Of a stretch of DNA of 29,975 bases, positions 25,648 through 29,975 are shown piece by piece. The translations under genes and the position numbers were made by a program. Positions within the stretch are counted from its first letter, which is position 1; every line of letters starts with the position of its first letter. Origin of the DNA: Bacteroidota bacterium (GTDB taxonomy: Bacteria > Bacteroidota > Bacteroidia > Bacteroidales > Bacteroidaceae); contig JAFABV010000037.1 in NCBI GenBank assembly GCA_023425865.1, positions 1 to 29,975 on the forward strand. Direction: 5' to 3'. Under the pieces are notes generated by a model. The model was not told where the DNA came from. It ran no database searches and saw nothing but the letters and a program-made list of their open reading frames with translations.

Positions 25648-26972
25648 CGTTCTACTACTATGATATGATCAGGCTCCGCCGACTTGCCATCCAGTTGTAT
25701 GCAAGCCTCAGAGCGGTGCCGGTCGAATGTCCACTTCAGTTTTTTCCTGCCGTCGAAGGCTGTCACCCTGCGGGGCTTGCGGGCGAGGGGCACCGTGATG
25801 GCGGTGAGACCCGACCGCAACACATGCAGGTAGACGGTGTCTCCACGCATGGTCGACACGCCCCACGGCTGCTCGGCCACCGGTCCGCCCACGGTGCCGT
25901 CGACGGTGCTGCCATATTGCCGCATCCATGTGCCAAGGCCGCGAAGACGGTCGAGGGCCAGGGCCGGCAGTTCGCCAGAGGGCTGCGGACCGATGTTGAG
26001 CAGCAGGTTGCAGCTCTTGGACGCTGCCCGCACGAGCATCTGTACGAGCTCGGTCACCGACTTATAATTGGTGTCAGACACCTTGTAACCCCACATGCCG
26101 TTCATGGTCTGGCACATCTCTAACGGCAGCGCACTCACGTCTTGCCCTGAGAGGCCGGCGTGGTTCTCACCCGGCTGGTCGCGCTCAAACATCTGGAAGT
26201 CTTCACCCGGCAGCGGGTAGAGGTGGTGGTTGTTGCCGATGAGGCAGGCGGGGCGCAGACTGTGCACGTAGCTGTAGAGCTCGGGCATGCGCCAATCGAA
26301 GGGTATGGAGTCGCTGTCGTGATCCCAGTATCCGTCGAGCCATATAGCCTTGACGTCGCCATAGTCGGTGAGGAGCTCACGCAGCTGGTTTTTCATAAAC
26401 TGCATGTAGCTGTTGTAGTCGGGGCGCAGCGTGCGGCCCGTGTGGTGCCCCGTGCGCCCTAAGGGATAGTCGGGGCGCGCCCAGTCGAGTATGGAGTAAT
26501 AGAGATGCAGGTCTACGCCCTGGCGGTGGCAGGCGTCGGCCAATTCGCGCAGCACGTCGCGGCCGAAGGGTGTGGCATCGACGATATTGTACCGGCTCTC
26601 GGCCGTCTTGTACATCGAGAAACTGTCGTGGTGGCGCGTGGTGAAGGTGAGGTAGCCCGCGCCGGAGGCCTTGATGGCCTCAACCCATGCCTCGGCATCG
26701 AAGCGCGAGGGGTAAAAGGCCGCGGCCGCCTTGGCATATTCGTCGTGGCGCAGCTTGCCGCTGTTGAGATACCATTCTCCCTGCCCGTAGAGGCTGTAGA
26801 TGCCCCAGTGCAGGAATATGCCCAGCCGATGGTGGGCGAAGCGCTCACGGGCGGCGAGATTGGCCGCAGAGGGGTGGTAGGCGCTTTGGGCATGGGTGGT
26901 GAAAGGCAAACAGAAAAAGAAAATGGCGGAGAACACGCGCAACGCCAACGAATGAAGATAACTGTGTTTCAT
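25644..26972 (-). CDS. alpha-L-fucosidase, glycoside hydrolase family 29
   Basis: This exo-fucosidase should release L-fucose from host or plant glycans with retention. The 442 residues carry a signal peptide ending THAQ (about 29), then the GH29 barrel with LGIFLHWGIYSLYGQGEWY, TTRHHDSFSMY and AIWLDGYWDHD, where D213 is the expected nucleophile, and later LLLNIGPQPSGELP. A short beta-sandwich C-terminal part closes the protein. The second-half acid/base residue is not conserved in this family and was not assigned; FERDQPGENHAG is a candidate region. It has its own promoter box (27000-27007) and overlaps cutC by four bases. It is not joined to the PUL. Confidence 0.94.
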   Translation of the reverse strand: MKHSYLHSLALRVFSAIFFFCLPFTTHAQSAYHPSAANLAARERFAHHRLGIFLHWGIYSLYGQGEWYLNSGKLRHDEYAKAAAAFYPSRFDAEAWVEAIKASGAGYLTFTTRHHDSFSMYKTAESRYNIVDATPFGRDVLRELADACHRQGVDLHLYYSILDWARPDYPLGRTGHHTGRTLRPDYNSYMQFMKNQLRELLTDYGDVKAIWLDGYWDHDSDSIPFDWRMPELYSYVHSLRPACLIGNNHHLYPLPGEDFQMFERDQPGENHAGLSGQDVSALPLEMCQTMNGMWGYKVSDTNYKSVTELVQMLVRAASKSCNLLLNIGPQPSGELPALALDRLRGLGTWMRQYGSTVDGTVGGPVAEQPWGVSTMRGDTVYLHVLRSGLTAITVPLARKPRRVTAFDGRKKLKWTFDRHRSEACIQLDGKSAEPDHIIVVER

Positions 26973-26999
26973 GAAAGTCGCAAAGATTTAGAACTGATG

Positions 27000-27007
27000 C
27001 AAAAATA
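27000..27007 (-). promoter_or_regulatory. -7 box TATTTTTG of the fucosidase-cutC operon
   Basis: An exact TAnnTTTG match on the minus strand lies 27 bases before the fucosidase ATG. Confidence 0.5.
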
Positions 27008-27053
27008 AGGAAAAAATTCATGAAACTCTACCTCTGGCACCCTAAAAATGGTA

Positions 27054-27096
27054 AAGGCCTGACGCTGTCAACATTGAGATGACAGCGACAGGCCTT
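27054..27096 (-). terminator. intrinsic terminator of the S41 protease gene
   Basis: A 17-bp stem with one mismatch (27054-27070 with 27080-27096) closes a 9-base loop. Read on the minus strand it is followed by TTTACCATTTTTAG. It lies between the protease stop and the fucosidase promoter, so it insulates the two minus-strand units. Confidence 0.75.
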
Positions 27097-27196
27097 GCTT
27101 GTCTAAGGGTAAAACGAACGGTATCGAGCGCCCACGACGGAGTTATCGCCAATACTTCCGCACGGTACCGTAACGCGCTTCGCGCAGCATCGTCCA

Positions 27197-27288
27197 ATGG
27201 TTTTATATAGAACCATAAGATGGTTTCATATAGAATCATTAGATGGTTTTATATAGAACTATGAGATGGTTCTATATAGAATCGTAGA
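27197..27288. repeat. four tandem 23-bp palindromic units
   Basis: Four head-to-tail units of exactly 23 bp start at 27197, 27220, 27243 and 27266. Each is built around a near-palindrome, consensus TGGTTCTATATAGAACCA, with ATATAG constant and a few changes elsewhere, some of them G-T compatible. The rest of the gap 27097-27366 holds no gene, apart from a hairpin CGTGCAG/CTGCACG at 27290-27319. Confidence 0.9.
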
Positions 27289-27366
27289 ACGTGCAGTGGC
27301 TGACGCCACCCGCTGCACGCGCTCGAAGGGTGGCCGGCACGCCTTGCGCGCCGACAGCATCGGGGC

Positions 27367-28950
27367 CTATCGTGTGGCCTCGAGCACGTCGAGGGCACGT
27401 TTTACGATGTTGTTTTCGGTGTTGATGATCTGAAAATACTCGCTCATATCCCAGAGGTCGCGTGCGATGAGGGCCTTGATCTGGTTGCGCAACTGCGGCA
27501 GGGTACGCTGCAGTTCGTCATCGTCTTTAGGCTCGATCTTCTGTTTCTTGCCTTCGGCCAGTATATCGTCGAGCAGACGCTGGGGCACCTCAAAGTTCTT
27601 GAAGAAGGTGTCGAAGGTGGGGTAACGCTTCTTGAGTTCCTTGCGATGGCTGTCCACATACGACAGGTTGGCGTTGAGCACAATGCTCTTGGCCACAAGC
27701 TGGCGATGCAGACGGGTGTACTGCAGGGTGTCGAGGGGCACGAAGACATCGGGCATGACGCCACCACCGCCGTAGACGGTGCGCTGCTTGCGCAGGGTCT
27801 GGAACTTCAGCGAGTCGGCAAAGTGGATGCTGTCGGCCGAGTAGAGCTCGCCGTGCTTGTAGCGGTCGTCGAGTTCGAGCTCATACTCCTGCTTGTCGCC
27901 CTTGGTGTAAGGCTTCTGGATGCAACGGCCCGAGGGCGTGTAGTAGTGGGCAATGGTGAGGCGCATCATGCTGCCGTCAGAGAACTCCACGGGGCGCTGC
28001 ACCAGTCCCTTGCCAAAGCTGCGGCGACCCACCACGGTGCCGCGGTCCTGGTCTTGGATGGCTCCGGTGACAATCTCGGCTGCCGAAGCCGTAAACTCGT
28101 TAATGAGCACCACCACGCGCCCGTCGAGCAGCTTGCCATTGCCCTGGGCGCGATACTCCTGGCGTGAGAAGCGGCGGCCTTCGGTATAGACAATGAGGTC
28201 GTTTTTCTGCAAGAACTCATTGGAGATCTGCACGGCGGCCTGAAGGTATCCGCCGCCGTTGTCGGAGAGGTCGAGGATGAGGTCGCGCATGCCCTTGGCC
28301 TGCAACTCCTTCACGGCAGCCATAAACTCATCGTAGGTGGTGGCACCGAAACTGCCGATGCGCACATAGCCGATGGTGGGACGAATCATATAATAGCCGT
28401 CGAGGGTCTTCACCGGAATCTTGTCGCGCACCACGTTGAAGGTGAGTACATCCTTGATGCCACGGCGCACCACACCCAGCTTTACACGGGTACCCTTGGG
28501 TCCGCGCAGACGCTTCATGATTTCCTCGCGCGCCATCTTCACCCCGGCAATGGCCGTGTCGTTGACGCTGATGATGCGGTCGCCGGCCTGGATGCCCACC
28601 TTTTCAGACGGTCCGTTGACCACGGGCTGGATGACCAGCAGCGTGTCGGCCTGCATGTTAAACTGCACGCCGATGCCCTCGAACGAGCCGTTGAGCGACT
28701 CGGTCATGGCTTGGGTCTCCTTGGCCGTGGAATAGGTGGAATGGGGGTCCATATTCTTCAGCATGCCGCGGATGGCATCCTCCACGAGGTTCTGCTCATC
28801 GACAGAGTCCACATACATATTGGTAATGGCCATCTCTGCCACTTGGAGTTTTCGCAATGGGGAGTCGGCACCCATGTTTAACCTCAACTGCGCGTGAGCG
28901 ATGCACGGCAACAGCAGACATGCCATGGATGCGATAAGTAATTTCTTCAT
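27367..28950 (-). CDS. S41 family C-terminal processing peptidase (Ctp/Prc-like)
   Basis: This exported serine protease trims or degrades envelope proteins from their C-termini. The 527 residues begin with a signal peptide ending AHAQ (about 20). A short helical region precedes the PDZ domain (about 85-170; GIGVQFNMQ, GIQAGDRIISVNDTAI). The S41 core follows, with LILDLSDNGGGYLQAAV, catalytic S289 in EFTASAAEI and K314 in RRSFGKGLVQ. The C-terminal extension of about 150 residues is typical of Bacteroidota forms. No TAnnTTTG box was found just upstream, so it may be transcribed from further away or from a weak promoter. It ends before a good intrinsic terminator. Confidence 0.95.
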   Translation of the reverse strand: MKKLLIASMACLLLPCIAHAQLRLNMGADSPLRKLQVAEMAITNMYVDSVDEQNLVEDAIRGMLKNMDPHSTYSTAKETQAMTESLNGSFEGIGVQFNMQADTLLVIQPVVNGPSEKVGIQAGDRIISVNDTAIAGVKMAREEIMKRLRGPKGTRVKLGVVRRGIKDVLTFNVVRDKIPVKTLDGYYMIRPTIGYVRIGSFGATTYDEFMAAVKELQAKGMRDLILDLSDNGGGYLQAAVQISNEFLQKNDLIVYTEGRRFSRQEYRAQGNGKLLDGRVVVLINEFTASAAEIVTGAIQDQDRGTVVGRRSFGKGLVQRPVEFSDGSMMRLTIAHYYTPSGRCIQKPYTKGDKQEYELELDDRYKHGELYSADSIHFADSLKFQTLRKQRTVYGGGGVMPDVFVPLDTLQYTRLHRQLVAKSIVLNANLSYVDSHRKELKKRYPTFDTFFKNFEVPQRLLDDILAEGKKQKIEPKDDDELQRTLPQLRNQIKALIARDLWDMSEYFQIINTENNIVKRALDVLEATR

Positions 28951-29033
28951 ATTGTTTATTGTCGTTTATGATGATTAGAGGATATTCCTTGTTCACGTGG
29001 AGGGGCGGCGGCAGCGACTATGAGAAGACCGGG

Positions 29034-29494
29034 AGTCGCCGTTGGCGAGGGAGAGCTAACCGAGCGCTGCGCGCCCTCTTATGCCTATCGTCATGCGGCT
29101 GCCACCCTTTTCTCTTACCATTGTTTGGTCGCCATGCGGTCGCGCCCTATTGCAGCCGATGCTTTTTGGCACGCAGTGCCGCAGAGTGGAGGGAGGATGA
29201 GGAGGAGGCGAGTCGCCGTTGGCGAGGGAGAGCTAACCGAGTGGTGAGCGCCCTCTTATGCCTATCGTCATACGGCTGCCATCCTTTACTCTTACCATTG
29301 TTTGGTCGCCATGCGGTCACGCCGTATTGCAGCCGATACTTTTTGGCACGCAGAGCCGCAGAGTGGAGGGAGGCTTTAGAAACCAGGAGTCGCCGTTGGC
29401 GAGGGAGAGCTAACCGAGAGGTGAGCGCCCTCTTATGCCTATCGTCATGCGGCTGCCACCCTTTTCTCTTATCATTTTTCGTTCGCCATGCGGT
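29034..29494. repeat. 177-bp tandem repeat, about 2.6 copies
   Basis: Units start at 29034, 29211 and 29388 with AGTCGCCGTTGGCGAGGGAG, giving a period of exactly 177 bp twice. The third copy breaks off near 29494. Each unit holds a CGCC-GTT-GGCG hairpin, a longer imperfect stem (GAGGGAGAGCTAACC with the following GGTGAGCGCCCTC), and, in the full units, the GGCACGCAG(A/T)GCCGCAGAGTGGA motif. Because 177 is a multiple of three, long frames stay open on both strands, but the translations are repetitive and Arg/Cys-rich, so I do not call them genes. The stretch 28951-29033 before it holds nothing identifiable. Confidence 0.92.
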
Positions 29495-29882
29495 GTATGC
29501 CATCCTTAAGGAAAGCCTCGTCAAAGTTAATGAGGTAACCCAGTTTGATATTCATCAACCGCATGTAGGTGAGCAACTGTTTGTAATGGACCGGCTTTAC
29601 TTCCTGCACCGACTTGATTTCGATGATTACCCGACGGTCTACCACCATGTCGAGCCTCATCTCATGCTCAAGGTCCTGTCCTTTGTACATCACCTTGACA
29701 GGAATCTGACACTCCACCTGAAAGCCATTGAGGCGCAGTTCATATGCCAAAGCCTTCTCATAGATGTTCTCCAGTAATCCTGGTCCCAATTCTGTATGTA
29801 CCGCATACGCACAGGCCAATATACTATGCGTATATTCCGGCGAAATTGATTCCTTCCGTTCCATCTCATTATCTTGTTTCAT
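29472..29882 (-). CDS. GxxExxY family protein (PD-(D/E)xK nuclease-like)
   Basis: The 136-residue protein carries the family-defining G35-L-L-E38-N-I-Y41 motif followed by EKALAYELRLNGF, then a nuclease-like core, RLDMVV with D78 and IIEIKS with E88 and K90. This matches the PD-(D/E)xK fold seen in the GxxExxY family (PF13366). No activity is firmly established for the family. The ATG at 29882 is used; another at residue 7 is possible. The last codons (HRMANEK, TGA) lie inside the third, diverged copy of the 177-bp repeat, and inverted copies of the CGCAGAGCCGCAGAG motif lie on both sides. This hints that gene and repeats travel or evolve together. Confidence 0.9.
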   Translation of the reverse strand: MKQDNEMERKESISPEYTHSILACAYAVHTELGPGLLENIYEKALAYELRLNGFQVECQIPVKVMYKGQDLEHEMRLDMVVDRRVIIEIKSVQEVKPVHYKQLLTYMRLMNIKLGYLINFDEAFLKDGIHRMANEK

Positions 29883-29920
29883 TCTGCCCGCATACCACCA
29901 GCATTATCTCCCATCTCTCC

Positions 29921-29937
29921 GTGGCTCAAAGAGCCAC
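29921..29937. promoter_or_regulatory. perfect hairpin GTGGCTC-AAA-GAGCCAC upstream of the GxxExxY gene
   Basis: A 7-bp perfect stem with a 3-base loop lies 39 bases before the GxxExxY start codon. It could belong to the surrounding repeat family or regulate the leader. No promoter box was recognised. Confidence 0.45.
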
Positions 29938-29960
29938 AAAGCCCTCAAAGACCTCCTCTT

Positions 29961-29975
29961 TCTCTGCGGCTCTGC
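29961..29975 (-). repeat. inverted copy of the CGCAGAGCCGCAGAG motif at the contig end
   Basis: The last 15 bases are the exact reverse complement of 94-108. The contig therefore stops inside the same repeat family from which it starts. Confidence 0.8.

Noticed and set aside
27197..27288. CRISPR array
   Set aside because: The 23-bp units are directly adjacent with no spacers, and no cas gene is present.
28959..29777. 272-codon plus-strand frame with 59-residue Cys/Arg-rich repeats, and a minus-strand frame at 29147-29524
   Set aside because: Both arise because the 177-bp repeat is a multiple of three. They lack plausible domains, and the plus frame runs antisense through the GxxExxY gene.

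Overview
The window looks like a contig from a Bacteroidales genome, most likely Prevotella/Segatella or a close relative. The grounds are a SusC/SusD pair beside a hybrid two-component sensor, Bacteroidota-type promoter boxes (TAnnTTTG) before many genes, almost no Shine-Dalgarno sequences, a Ser-type sulfatase and a moderately high GC content. No rRNA, tRNA, CRISPR array, integrase or classical transposase was seen. The first 87 bases are a pure C run, which I read as a technical artefact at a contig end.

Layout. 88-815 is mostly non-coding. It holds one 29-codon membrane-peptide gene that has its own promoter and terminator. 816-3457 is a housekeeping cluster on the plus strand: hotdog thioesterase, dprA and a dusB-like tRNA dihydrouridine synthase. 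The dusB-like gene contains an in-frame 8-bp tandem repeat. 3646-17505 is a polysaccharide utilization locus (PUL): a divergent hybrid two-component system (HTCS) regulator, SusC (broken by an in-frame TGA), SusD, a CE1-like esterase, a GH3 glycosidase and a second, paralogous CE1-like esterase. 17643-20417 is a lower-GC island with a Ser-type sulfatase and a lipoprotein gene broken by an in-frame TAA. Near-identical 57-bp promoter modules flank this island. 20431-24979 is ruvB, coaD, ybeY and a large secreted transglutaminase-like protein, all plus strand. 24976-26972 is a minus-strand pair, a GH29 alpha-L-fucosidase and cutC, overlapping by ATGA. 27367-28950 is an exported S41 C-terminal processing protease (minus). 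From 29034 the window enters a repeat field: a 177-bp tandem repeat (2.6 copies), a GxxExxY nuclease-like gene, and inverted copies of a CGCAGAGCCGCAGAG motif that also lies next to the left contig end.

How the genes work together. The PUL would import an oligosaccharide through SusC/SusD, remove acyl (perhaps feruloyl or acetyl) groups with the two esterases, and trim the glycan with the GH3 enzyme, under control of the HTCS. No endo-acting glycanase is present, so the locus seems built for pre-cut, esterified oligosaccharides. The broken SusC means that in this sequence the locus may be inactive or dependent on readthrough. The sulfatase and fucosidase extend the glycan-foraging theme but have their own promoters.

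The signals most worth following are the GxxExxY gene embedded in a repeat field with inverted flanks, the 29-codon peptide gene whose stop codon is the loop of its terminator, the two in-frame stops, the frame-shifting 8-bp repeat in the dusB-like gene, and the four-unit 23-bp palindromic array.
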